From Hemerocallis citrina (taxonomy: Eukaryota > Streptophyta > Magnoliopsida > Asparagales > Asphodelaceae): DNA of 64,000 bases. Each line of letters starts with the position of its first letter. Position 1 is the stretch's first letter. A model generated the notes under the pieces. The model had not been told where the DNA came from, made no database searches, and saw only the letters and a list, made by a program, of their open reading frames with translations. A program made the position numbers and the translations under genes. Positions 11,850 to 22,003 of the stretch are shown one piece after another. The stretch is taken from assembly GCA_017893485.1 (NCBI GenBank), contig JACEHZ010000207.1:2194001-2258000 (forward strand), read 5' to 3'.

Positions 11850-12150
11850 ACCGTTCTTGGTAATCACGAGTTAAGTTAACTTAATCCGTTATTCCCAAGG
11901 ACGGTTTAAGTACTTCGATTTTTGGCAGTATAATTTGAAAACTTAGAGAGCCCCCTGGCAATAACACTCTACATAACCCGTTCTTGCGAAGAACGGATTA
12001 AGTTAACATAACACGTTATTGCCAAGAACGGTTTAAGTACATCGATATTACCAGAACTATATCAAGGATTGGTTTGTACGTAACCCGTTATCACCAATAA
12101 CGGGTCAGTTGAACTTAAACCGTTATCACCAATAACGGGTTAACTAGGGC
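11850..12150. repeat. AACCCGTT/AACGGGTT palindrome array 2
   Basis: At least three pairs of short palindromes (near 11855-11910, 11975-12030 and 12080-12140) in the same style as 9070-9510, separated by ATTGCCAG-type words. Confidence 0.8.
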
Positions 12151-12745
12151 TAATTTACAGACACTGTACAAGTTGAGATGTGTATCAATTTGGTGGGGAC
12201 AATTGTTGTCCTTACTGCTAATTTTTCAACATGGAGTGTCAAAACTTCGTTGACTAACATTTGATGGCATCTTGTCATCTTTTAATTATTTTTAATCCAG
12301 CCATGGCCATCCGTTCCCTGCTAATCCATTCCCTATTTATCAACACCCCTCTCTACATTATTTGGTCATGTCATGCTCCCCAATTATTCGGTTAGCCATC
12401 TATATGAGGGAGTCTCCTCTCCCTCATGCACTTCAAGAGGGAGTCTCCTCTCCTTCTATTGCCAGGAGAACTCAAATGGGGTCTCCTCATTTGAGTTAGG
12501 GGTCTCCTCTTCTCTTCTAACTGTTTGCAACCAGGGCCCTATCAATGTTCTCCTCTTCTCTTCAAAACCCATCTTTAGTTCCCAATAGGGAAGACAAAGA
12601 TGAAGCTGAAGCTGAAGTTGAAGCTGAAGTTGTAGAAGACAAAGCTCAAGATTAGAGAATGGCTGCCGGCTCTCTCTCTTTTTTCTTCATATTTTTCTTA
12701 GTCTTCTAATTTGTTAGTTTTTACAATTGTTAGCATAAGCTGCAT

Positions 12746-13042
12746 TTGTACGCCTTTCATACACATTCGTGCTCTATTGTTACACAGAATGCAGAAATTC
12801 TCTGCTTTCGCCGGACGGAGTAGTGGTGGGTGTCACGGTGTATTCATGGTACTTTTCGACTTCTTGGCATGCACACCTCACAATCGTGCCACAAATATCA
12901 CGATTATGAGGAGTGCGTGTCAAGAAGTCGTTAAGTACTTTGAATATGCGGTTACACCCACTACTACTCCGACCGACGAAAGCAGGGGATTTTTGCATTC
13001 TGTGTAACAGTAGAGAACGGGTCTTGTATGCAGGGGGTACAA
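12746..13042. repeat. Large imperfect hairpin, copy 1
   Basis: The left arm runs from TTGTACGCCTTTCATAC through TTACACAGAATGCAG to the apex near 12890. The right arm is its reverse complement with scattered mismatches, ending in TGTATGCAGGGGGTACAA. Arms are about 140 bp. Because of the symmetry both strands encode similar nonsense peptides. The right end overlaps the left end of copy 2. Confidence 0.85.
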
Positions 13043-13546
13043 GTGCATGCTCGGTTTCTCTCAAGCGGTAGGGAGGGCCGTTGGCTCTGCCTTTTTTTCC
13101 CCACAGTGCGCGTTTCTTTAGTCTTCTATTTTTTTTGCAAGACCGGGTGTGTTTGCATATGTAGCAATTGTACGCCTTTCATACACATTCGTTCCCTATT
13201 GTTACACAGAATGCAAAAATTCTCGGCTTTCATCGGACGGAGTAGAGGTGGGCGTCACGGTGTATTCATGGTACTTTTCGACTTCTTGGCATGCACACCT
13301 CACAATCGTGCCACAAATATCACGATTATGAGGAGTGCGTGTCAAGAAGTCGTTAAGTACTTTGAATATACGGTTACACCCACTACCACTAACTTTCGAA
13401 GGAAGCCGAGGATTTTTACATTCTGTATAACAGTAGAGAACGAAATTGTATGCAGGGGGTACAGCTGGCTACTTATGCAATCAAAAAAAGGCAGAGTCAA
13501 CAGTCCTTCCTTCCACTTCCGAGAAGAAAGCGAGCATGCACTTGTA
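13038..13546. repeat. Large imperfect hairpin, copy 2
   Basis: Begins TACAAGTGCATGCTCGG and ends CGAGCATGCACTTGTA, its complement. Inside is the same core as copy 1 plus outer arm blocks (GGCTCTGCC matching GGCAGAGTC reversed). Total arm length is about 230-250 bp, with an apex near GTGCCACAAATATCAC. It is long enough to make substantial double-stranded RNA if transcribed. Confidence 0.87.
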
Positions 13547-13879
13547 TACTAAATTAATTTCAACTTCAAATTTCTGTATCTTCAAACAATATGTTAGTGC
13601 CAGTATGTAATGTTCCTTTATATGAATAAAATTTGGTTCTGCAAATAGCCTGTTGTGAATGCAATATCTTGTACATGTATCAACAAACGAAAATATGTCT
13701 AACTTGATGGTGTCCCAAAAAATTACGAAACTGTCAGGTTTTGTTGGTGTCACCTACGAGACGCCAAACCAATTTGTTGAAGTGAGTTTGGACTCATGGT
13801 TTGTGAGATACAACCGCGTATCGCTTACGAGATCGTTAAAAACCTAGTCTTGGTACAGACCAAGTCTTGGTATAGTTCT

Positions 13880-14225
13880 GCTAATATGGATATACTTAAC
13901 CCGTCACGGCTAACAACGGGTTATATTGCCTTAATCCGTTCTTCATGACAACGGGTTAAGTATAGCGATGTTGGCAGACATTTAATCGCCCTTAGATCAA
14001 AGTCCTGCTAATATCACAGTACTTAATCCGTCGCTGGGAATAACGTGTGAACGAACTTAACCCGCTGTTCGCAAGAACGGGTTATGGAGAGTATTATTAC
14101 CAGGGCCCTATCCAAGTTTTCAAACTATACCCCCAAAAATGGAAGTACTTAACCCGTTCTTGGGAACAACGGTTAAAGGTTATATAAACCGTTCTCGTGA
14201 ATCACGGTTTAGGGTGTTCAGCTAA
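13880..14225. repeat. AACCCGTT/AACGGGTT palindrome array 3
   Basis: Three paired short palindromes near 13898-13960, 14022-14085 and 14148-14215, in the same style as the arrays at 9070 and 11850. Confidence 0.8.
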
Positions 14226-14410
14226 TATTGGGTTTTCTAAAAATTTCTCTTAACTCTTTGCGAGAACTGTCTCCAGAACTGTGCAAGGTGACATTCATAT
14301 GTCCATAAATTGTTTATTATTTTTATAATTATCCATTTATTCTCCAATAACTAAGCACTCTAAATTTGTTACCATATTAAGTCTTACAAAATAAAAAAAA
14401 TTAAATTACG
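14225..14410 (+). repeat. Dispersed interior module, copy 3
   Basis: Direct copy of 9530-9690, again immediately after an AACCCGTT palindrome array (13880-14225). Confidence 0.8.
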
Positions 14411-14435
14411 GGGTTTTTTGGAACGAGGGTTAGGG

Positions 14436-14487
14436 TTAGGTTAAAGTAGGGTTAGTCTAGGGTTAGGGTTAGGATTAGGTTAAGACT
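14436..14487 (+). repeat. Short telomere-like GGGTTAGG stretch
   Basis: About seven imperfect GGGTTAGG / GGATTAGG / TAGGTTA words over 50 bp. It is too short and degenerate to be functional telomere. The hexamer form (TTAGGG) differs from the usual plant TTTAGGG, but at this length that carries little weight. Confidence 0.5.
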
Positions 14488-14860
14488 AACAAAGTTTATC
14501 ATTATTGTCTTCTTCACCTTCATGTTTCAGCATTCATTGTCTTAATTGAGAGACCCATATCTCCTCCCTATTGATGAGCAGTGATCCATATAGCCTTCCA
14601 CTTCTCCTTGTATTGACCCGTATCTCTCGGACTATTGATGAGCAGTGAGAAACCCAAGTGGGCTATCATATCATTCTACACTTTTTCTTTTTCATTGCCT
14701 ATAACTGAGAGAGTTAGACTCTCATCAACTCAAATATGACTTCTCTTCTTCTCTTCAAGAGAACTCAAATGAGATGCAGGAGAAATTTAAGATCAAGGAT
14801 GGTCGCCTACAATTGTTCTTGTGTATGAAGATGCAGGAGTAGAGATGACTTGTTTCAGTG

Positions 14861-15424
14861 TACAAGTGCATGCTCGGTTTCTATCACCCGTTCTTGGGAG
14901 GGCCGCTTGCTCTGCCTTTTTTTCCCACAGTGTTTTTCTTGGTCTTCTATTTTTTTAGCTTTTAGATGTGTTTGCATAAGTAGCATTTGTACGCCTTTCA
15001 TACAAGTTCGTTCTCTATTGTTACACAGAATGCAAAAATTCCCTGCTTTTGTCGGACGGAGTAGTGCTGGGTGTCACGGTGTATTCATTGTACTTTTCGA
15101 CTTCTTGGCATGCACACCTCACAATCGTGCCACAAATTTCACGATTATGAGGAGTGTGTGTCAAGAAGTCGTTAAGTACTTCGAATATACGGTTACACCC
15201 ACTACTACTCCGGCCGACGAAAGCAGGGGATTTTTGCATTCTGTGTAACAGTAGAGAACGGGTCTTGTATGCAGGGGGGTGCAACCGGCTATTTATACAT
15301 TCAAGGCAAGCCTCTTCAGTTCAAGGATGGTCGCCTACAACCGGAACTACTTATCTATCCAAAATCAGGCAGAGTCAGCAGTCCTTCCTTCCAATTCGAG
15401 AAGAAAGCGAGCATGTACTTGTAT
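14861..15424. repeat. Large imperfect hairpin, copy 3
   Basis: Same outer ends as copy 2 (TACAAGTGCATGCTCGG and GAGCATGTACTTGTA) and the same core. The right arm carries an extra ~55-bp segment near 15300-15360. The copies differ from each other at many positions, yet the arms within each copy remain complementary. Confidence 0.87.
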
Positions 15425-15754
15425 ACTAAATTAATTTCAATTTAAAAATCCGGTATCAAGGGATGACTTTGTAATGTCAACTAGCATGCGGATCATGTAC
15501 AATTTTAATATCATTCTTCAAACAATATGTTGTTACCAGTTTGTAATGTTCCTTTATATGAATAAATTTTGTCTTGCAAATGGCTTGTTGTGAATTAGTA
15601 GATTTGTATATTATCTATATATCTAGATAATAAAACACAAAAAAAGCTATCAAGTGGCTCACATTCAATCTATCCCAAAATCAATGGACCAGATCTACTC
15701 TCACAAAACATATTTTCCCAACCAAATTTCAAACTCCACAAATTTAAAAACACA

Positions 15755-15791
<37 letters not shown>

Positions 15792-16649
15792 CCCCCAAAA
15801 ACCAAAAACACCCCCCCTTCTCTCCCTCTTTCTCCCGCCCACTCTCTAATCTTCCCGCTCGTCACTCTCTCCCTCCTCCGCCCTTCCGTTCTCCTCCATC
15901 GGCGCCCGCCCCCCCCCCCTCCAACCTCCCGATCCCAACCCCCCCTCATCCTCCCGACCTCCCGCTCTCTCACTCTCTCCTCCGCTCTCTCATCCTCCAC
16001 CTCAGATCTCCCAGCGCCGGTCGCAACTTCCCAGCGCCCGTCTCTCCATCGCAGCTTCCGTTCGCAGCTTCCTAGCGCCGTCTCAGCGCCGTTCGCAGCT
16101 TCCCAGCACCGTCTCTCCACCTCAGACCTCCCAGCGCCGTTCGCAGCTTCCCAGTCGCTTCCGCGAAGTCCCGTCGCCTTCCCTTCGCCTTCCGCACTCA
16201 ACCATCGATTTCATCTCTCAGGTATACAAAATTTCTCCATTGATTTCACCTTCCCGTCGCCAACATCAGCAGAATTTTTTTTCTTCAATTGGAATTAGGA
16301 TGTTTTTGATTTCTTGATTACTGTGAATTTTTGCTGTGAATTCCCTGTCCGAGGAAAGGGTTTGCTGTTAATTGTAAATGGCTTAGTTGATTCTTTGCTT
16401 TTATCAGTTTCAGCTTAGTTGATTTGCTTCCATTCAACAGAAATTAGTTGTGATGATTAGTTGTGATGATTTTGGGTTTTATCTTTCTAAGCCTAAGTTG
16501 TTAACCCGTCGCCAACCTCAACAGAACCATTCTTTGCTTATATCATTTTTAGCTTAGTTGATTTTTTTTTAATTAAGAGAATTGAGGTGGGTTTTTAGGG
16601 ATTTGAGATGGGTCTTGAAAAAGTTTTGATTGTGTTGGTTTTTTTCCAG

Positions 16650-17419
16650 GGGATTTTGATCCGGAATTGAGATCGGTGCTTGAATTGGCGACGGATGAGG
16701 AGTTGTTAGAGCTCGAAAACATTCTGTTTGGACCCAGGTAACAACATGGACACATTCATATCGAGTTGGAATTAGTTTTAGTTTTCGATTATTACATTAT
16801 TTTTTTTCGGAAGAGTATCTGTATTGGTGATGATTTCGTGTGGTGTGATTGTAAATATGAGAGTTATAGCGGGCGGCCGCGATCACTTCTACCTCACAAA
16901 GTTCGCATCTTTGGTTGTTTTTTCTTCTGGGTTTTTAAGGATTTGAGAGGGGTCGTGAAAAAGTTTTGATTGTGTTGGATTTTTTTCAGGGGATTTTGAT
17001 CCGGAATTGAGATCGGTGCTTGAGTTGGCGACGGATGAGGAGTTGTTGGAGCTCGAAAACATTCTGTTTGGACCCAGGTAAGAACATGGACACATTCATA
17101 TCGAGTTGGAATTAGTTTTAGTTTTCGATTATTACATTATTTTTAGTCGGAAGAGTATCTGTATTGGTGATGATTTCGTGTGGTGTGATTGTAAATATGA
17201 GAGTTATAGCGGGCGGCCGCGATCACTTCTACATCACAAAGTTCGCATCTTTGGTTGTTTTTTCTTCTGGGTTTTTAAAGATTTGAAAGGGGGACCCAGA
17301 AAAAGTTTTGATTGTGTTGGATTTTTTTCAGGGGATTTTGATCCGGAATTGAGATCGGTGCTTGAATTGGCGACGGATGAGGAGTTGTTGGAGCTCGAAA
17401 ACATTCTGTTTGGACCCAG
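16650..17419 (+). pseudogene. Captured exon in three tandem ~340-bp copies
   Basis: Three 88-bp exon-like blocks lie at 16650-16737, 16990-17077 and 17332-17419. Each is preceded by a T-rich acceptor ending CAG and followed by GTAA donors. Each encodes DFDPELRSVLELATDEELLE and then LENILFGP in one frame, with silent or near-silent differences. Intronic sequence is repeated too, so a whole intron-exon-intron segment was duplicated. The next block, 17849-17931, encodes NKLQEFLETEFAYHFFSERF-type sequence but joins out of frame by the obvious splice sites. I do not recognise the parent gene. It is a gene fragment, not a working gene. Confidence 0.75.
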
Positions 17420-17848
17420 GTAAGAACATGGACACATTCATATCGAGTTGGAATTAGTTTTAGTTTTCTTATTATTACATTATTTTTTCGGAAGAGTATC
17501 TGTATTGGTGATGATTTTGTGTGGTGTGATTGTAAATATGAGAGTTATAGATCAACTAGGTAGAGTTTGATCGCATCGCGATATGCCCATATGAGGTTTG
17601 ATTTTGGAAGCTTGGCTTAGAAGTGATCTAGATACTCAGAATTATGTCTGCATGGTCAACCATGATCTAGATCTAAAATCTAAAATCTCACCTGAGAATG
17701 TCTGCATGGTCAACCATGATCAGTATGAGGACTCTTATCTATTCAAAATATTACTTGAGAATCTCACTTGAGAATCTAAAATCTAAAATCTCACTTATCT
17801 ATGAAAACAGATTGATTCTGATACCAATGCACTTTAATTTGTGCACAG

Positions 17849-17931
17849 GTCCAAGTAATAAGTTGCAAGAATTTTTGGAAACCGAGTTTGCGTATCATTT
17901 CTTCAGTGAGCGCTTTGAGAACTACATGAAA
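17849..17931 (+). pseudogene. Captured exon downstream of the triplicated exon
   Basis: An 83-bp block between TGTGCACAG and GAAA|GTAAGT encodes NKLQEFLETEFAYHFFSERF and more in one frame. Borders are good plant splice sites. It probably comes from the same captured gene as the triplicated exon because the two would be adjacent in a GP/GPS context. Joining by the visible sites gives early stops. Confidence 0.6.
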
Positions 17932-17960
17932 GTAAGTCTGCTCTTATTTTAAATATTCGG

Positions 17961-20370
17961 TATTTCTTCGTTTTGTGTTGTTGCTTATGTTTAGTGTTGT
18001 TAGTCACATTCTTCCTAAATACTAATCCTAATACCAGCAATAACTTCTCATTTATAAAGAACCTATTAAAAACAAAATTCTATACTTATTTATGAATACT
18101 TCAGAATTATTTGACTTTCCAATTAGGATGTATGATATTATGAAAATACTTTGTTTTTAGGTGAAGAAAATTTGATAAACGTAGATTACACAAAATTAAC
18201 AAGCTTAAATTAAGCAATATTTTCTTAGACATGTACCTTTGAATATTATCTCTTATGCACGCATTATTATCGTTTATGCACACATTTTTTGAATTTTGCT
18301 ATTTCAACATTAACATTATTTTTAGCATAATAATTTGTGTATTTTTGAATTTTAAATGGACCGAAGTACAACCCCCCCCCCCCCCCACATACACGTAATA
18401 TACACGTAACATTATTAAACTGTATATTTCAACATTAACATTATTAGTTGTTTAATTTCCATCACATAGTAATCATATGGGTATATTCTGAAGTTATTAA
18501 ACTGTATATTGAAAAAAACGTCGAGGTAATTTTCTGTAAAGAAAAACACATTGAGGCTGCAATTGTGGTAAACATTGATGTATACATCACAAATCTAACC
18601 TATTTCATAAGCATTCAACATTCATAAAAACTCGGATTGTCCTTCTCATTCAGTCTGAAGAAGTTGCCCGTGCATTTGGAGTTGTCTGCACACCTTAGTT
18701 TTTTCTCTTCAGAAAGGACATATTTGTCAATTGTAAATGTTTTTTAGATCCAATTTCTGAGGTGGAAGAGTTTTACTTTAAGGTTGATTAACTAAATTTA
18801 AATTTTAGATATGAACTAGGTCACATGGATACTTAACCGAGAATAGTATGATGGTATTAATAACAAAGCAGTACTTTGGTCTCGTTTGAGATTGCCTTAT
18901 GATAGAATTCAGTTAACTATGTTACCGTACCCAAAATTTGTTCCAATGCTCACTGTGCTTCTATTGCATATTATTTCCATTATACTTAAAAGGCTTCTTA
19001 CACAGTCCCCTAAAAGGATTTATATTTTCAAATCTGTCCTTTGAATTCTTCGCATTTACATACTTTCCTTAGAAGAAAGTGATCTTTGAAAAACTCCTGA
19101 CTGTCAGATTCACTTCTGAAACTGAAATAGCTACACAATTTTACTGTCTTACCGCTTCTTCCGATCTTTCTGTATAGCTCCATCTTTCTCTATAACACTT
19201 CTAAAACTGAAATAATCTACACAATTTTACACAAGTATCTCATTGTAGTTAATCATCAAAGAAGATAGGTCGTAGTAATCAATAGTAGTTAATATGTTTT
19301 CTTGATTGGTTTGTTAAAATAATTACAACGTCAATTGCTCCAATTGAAGAACTTCAATTGGTTAGTTAATATGTTTCCCCTCCTTTATATACAGGTCAAT
19401 TGCTCTAATGAAAGAACAGCAATGGATGACATCACTGCCAATATGGCCATATAAGTATCTTCTTTTTTTTTAAATAAAATCTACAACACGAAGATACTAG
19501 TAATAAGTTGTTCTCATTTTTACTTCAGCCATTGTGTTCTATTTTGAAGACCTCAACCACTGTGTTCTTCTACAACCCTGTAATTATTTTTTTCATTCAT
19601 TCGGTTGGTGTTTAGTATGGTGGAGGTTGTAAAAATTGTAATATTTAGCATTTTGGGAGATGATGTAAGTAACTGTATATAATAATGATATAATATAGTT
19701 ATGTTAATACCCGTACCCGCAATTTTGTGGAGTATTGGGTATATTGTTTGGTTTTTTAAATGTTTTTCGAAGGTTTTACAAAAAAATTATTACATTTTGA
19801 AAAGAATATTTGGTTTATATTTTGTATCTTGCATTATATTCTGATTTTTTCCCCCAGAGCCATATATATATGTTGCATGTGTGATGTTGCTCGGTTGAGC
19901 CTGGGGAGGATTTATATTTATTGCGTGTGATGTCATATATTTAACTGTTAGCAGAATTCCGTAAGGAATTTTTGTAAAAGGGCGAATATTTTAGGGGAGG
20001 TTCTGTCAAAATTTTTTTAAATCTATTATGTTTTCCTAATACTTGAGATTGTGAAATTGTCATCATTTTGTAGGTTCAGTGAAGATTTTGTAGGTGGTAC
20101 ACTTGAAGCTTGAAGCTTTCAGGATTCAAGCTTGAAGATTTTCTAAATTTGTAGCTTCAAGATGAAGATTTTGTAGGTTCAGTGAAGATGAAGATTTTGT
20201 ATCTTGAAGCTTCAAGATTTTGTAGGATCATTAATGGCTTGAAGCGTGAAGATTTGGTAGGTGGTACACTTGAAGCTTGAATATTGCGAAAGTAGTACAT
20301 TTTGTAGAATTGTGAAATTGTGAACTTTTAAGAGATTGTGAGAATGAGTTTTCTGGATTGTATGTGAGGA
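17961..20370. other. AT-rich interior, no gene seen
   Basis: No ORF of note. It contains a poly-C tract at 18370-18387 and, at about 20040-20300, a field of TTGAAGCTTGAAG / GAAGATTTTGTAGG words repeating at short spacing. I see nothing else that can be named. Confidence 0.5.
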
Positions 20371-20425
20371 CTAGGATTGCCCGTGAGACGTGCGTACGGC
20401 ACGTATTTAAATGAAGGTAATGGTA
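20371..20425 (-). mobile_element. Helitron-like 3' terminus
   Basis: The minus strand reads an ACGTGC...GCACGT-type stem, CTCACGGGCAATC and CTAG followed by T, closely matching the termini at 3050 and 27680. The body would extend rightward. No matching 5' terminus was located, so only the end is annotated. Confidence 0.45.
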
Positions 20426-21005
20426 ATGGTATATAAATTTAAGTTAAGGTATTGGTATATAAGTTTAAGTGAAGGTAATGGTATATAAATTTTATGAATA
20501 ATGAAAGATAAATTTTATGTATATTTCAAGCAATAAGAGAAGTGCCAACCTTCATATTAGATGGTAGAACAATAGATAAAATCCGCAACAGAGTTAGTAT
20601 AATCAAAATGGCACAGCGAATAGAATTCACACAGGACTAATATGAGTTGCCAGGAGAAAAGTGAATTTACTTTGTGTAAAACATAACGGCCAACCTTGGT
20701 GTTTGAATATCATCACACAGGACTAACATTGACAGTGAGAATTGAATATCGATTTAAAAATTGAGCTTGAATATCATCACTAACATTGACAGTTTACTAA
20801 CATCATCTTCAAAGCAAATTACATAGTAATGCATTCACACAACACTTGAATTCTGGCAGTGTGTACGTACATTTGTTATCTAAGATTGGATAACATCAAC
20901 TAGATAGTTACCATCACTAACCATACAAGTTTAGTACCAATCATCTGGATGCCAACTACACAGTATTTATTTCGTTTGGAACAACTCAGTTTTAGTATTG
21001 CTTCT
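20426..21005. other. AT-rich interior, probably Helitron body
   Basis: Repeats of GGTAATGGTATATAAATTT near 20410-20500 and ATCATCACTAACATTGACAG near 20720-20790. No coding signature. Confidence 0.4.
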
Positions 21006-21009
21006 AAAA

Positions 21010-21445
21010 TGTGTCAACGGATTAAGTAGAGAGATATTGTCCGATCTAACACCGCTATATGTGAAGTATTGAACCGAAGTACTGCCAATACCTCTCTACT
21101 TAGACCGTTATTGCTATTAACGTGTTATACTGTATAAAACCGTTACCACCAACAATGGCTTAAGTAGAGAGATATTGGCCGAACTAAATCCCTACATGTG
21201 TATTATTGAACCGAAGGACTGCCAATATCTAGCTCCTTAGCCCGTTATTCCTGATAACGAGTTAGATTGTATAAAACCGTTACCAATAAGAACGGCCTAA
21301 GTAGAGGGATATTGGCCGAACTAAAACCACCGTATGTGAAGTATTGAACCAAAGTACTGCCAATGTCTATCTCCTTAACCCGTTATTTCCGATAACGGGT
21401 TAGATTGTATTAAACCGTTATCGTCAAGAACGGGTTAAGAAAAGA
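21010..21445. repeat. Palindrome array 4 (ACTGCCAATA...GATATTGGCC units)
   Basis: Four units of about 120 bp, each with TAGACCGTTATT/AACGTGTTA-like and ACCGTTACC/AACGG pairs between CTGCCAATATCT and GAGATATTGGCCGAACT. It belongs to the same family as the arrays on the PMD side and sits downstream of the transposase gene, which gives the element a rough symmetry. Confidence 0.8.
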
Positions 21446-22003
21446 GATATTGGCCGAACTTACAGGTGCAGTATTGGTTATGCACGAAATACACAATCGC
21501 CAACACAAATAAAAAACTGTTCACATTAGCAGGCAGACAATTTTCCTTAACACAAAATTCCCAAACAGAACGAGTTCCCCAAATTGTATACATCTACTAA
21601 TTTTACATTTTCCGACTGCAATAAGCATTCACAACCAAATTGCCTGGTCAAAATGCATAGTAATATAACTTTGTTCACAAATACACAAAATACACTGACG
21701 TACAGAAATTGCATTATAATTAAAAACATGGTTAATTTACTTGTACCAAACAAGAACACGGCAATTATCCACACATATATACAAACCAAAAATAACACAA
21801 CTTTTCAAGGCGGTGCGTCTTTCCATTTGGGCGCGTTAAACTTGTTTCATTCCGGACCTATACCAGGGAGAAAAAAAAAAGGTTAACAATCCAGTCGAAA
21901 TTCAAATAAATCGGCACGAATCAATTTAAAATTTGGCAATTATTCGGTGATTATTTCCAAATTTTGACATGACATACATATTAATAAATTTCTTAAAGCC
22001 CCC
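21446..22003. other. 3' flank of the transposase gene
   Basis: AT-rich. Short open frames on both strands are not convincing. It probably contains the transposase 3' UTR, which would be read on the minus strand. Confidence 0.4.

Larger units (their letters stand above)
15614..17960 (+). mobile_element. Helitron-like 5' part with captured gene fragments
   Basis: Starts A|TCTATATATC...ATAAAACAC and then AAAGCTATCAAGTGGCTC, the 5' end shared with the copies at 2838 and 3636. A (CT)n tract and a CCC/CT-rich leader (15780-16220) follow, resembling a captured plant first exon. Then come a tandemly triplicated exon and a further exon (listed separately). No matching plus-strand CTAG 3' end was found, so the right limit is unknown. 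The insertion lies inside the giant Mutator-like element. Confidence 0.5.

Noticed and set aside
14436..14487. GGGTTAGG telomere-like stretch as a telomere end
   Set aside because: Only about 50 bp and degenerate, embedded inside a transposon.
12780..15284. Overlapping ORFs of 87-174 residues on both strands with similar peptides
   Set aside because: They arise from the inverted-repeat hairpins; the same sequence is read from either strand.
15654..16298. 214-aa plus-strand and 166-aa minus-strand ORFs
   Set aside because: Low-complexity CT/CCC-rich leader with open frames on both strands; no domain.
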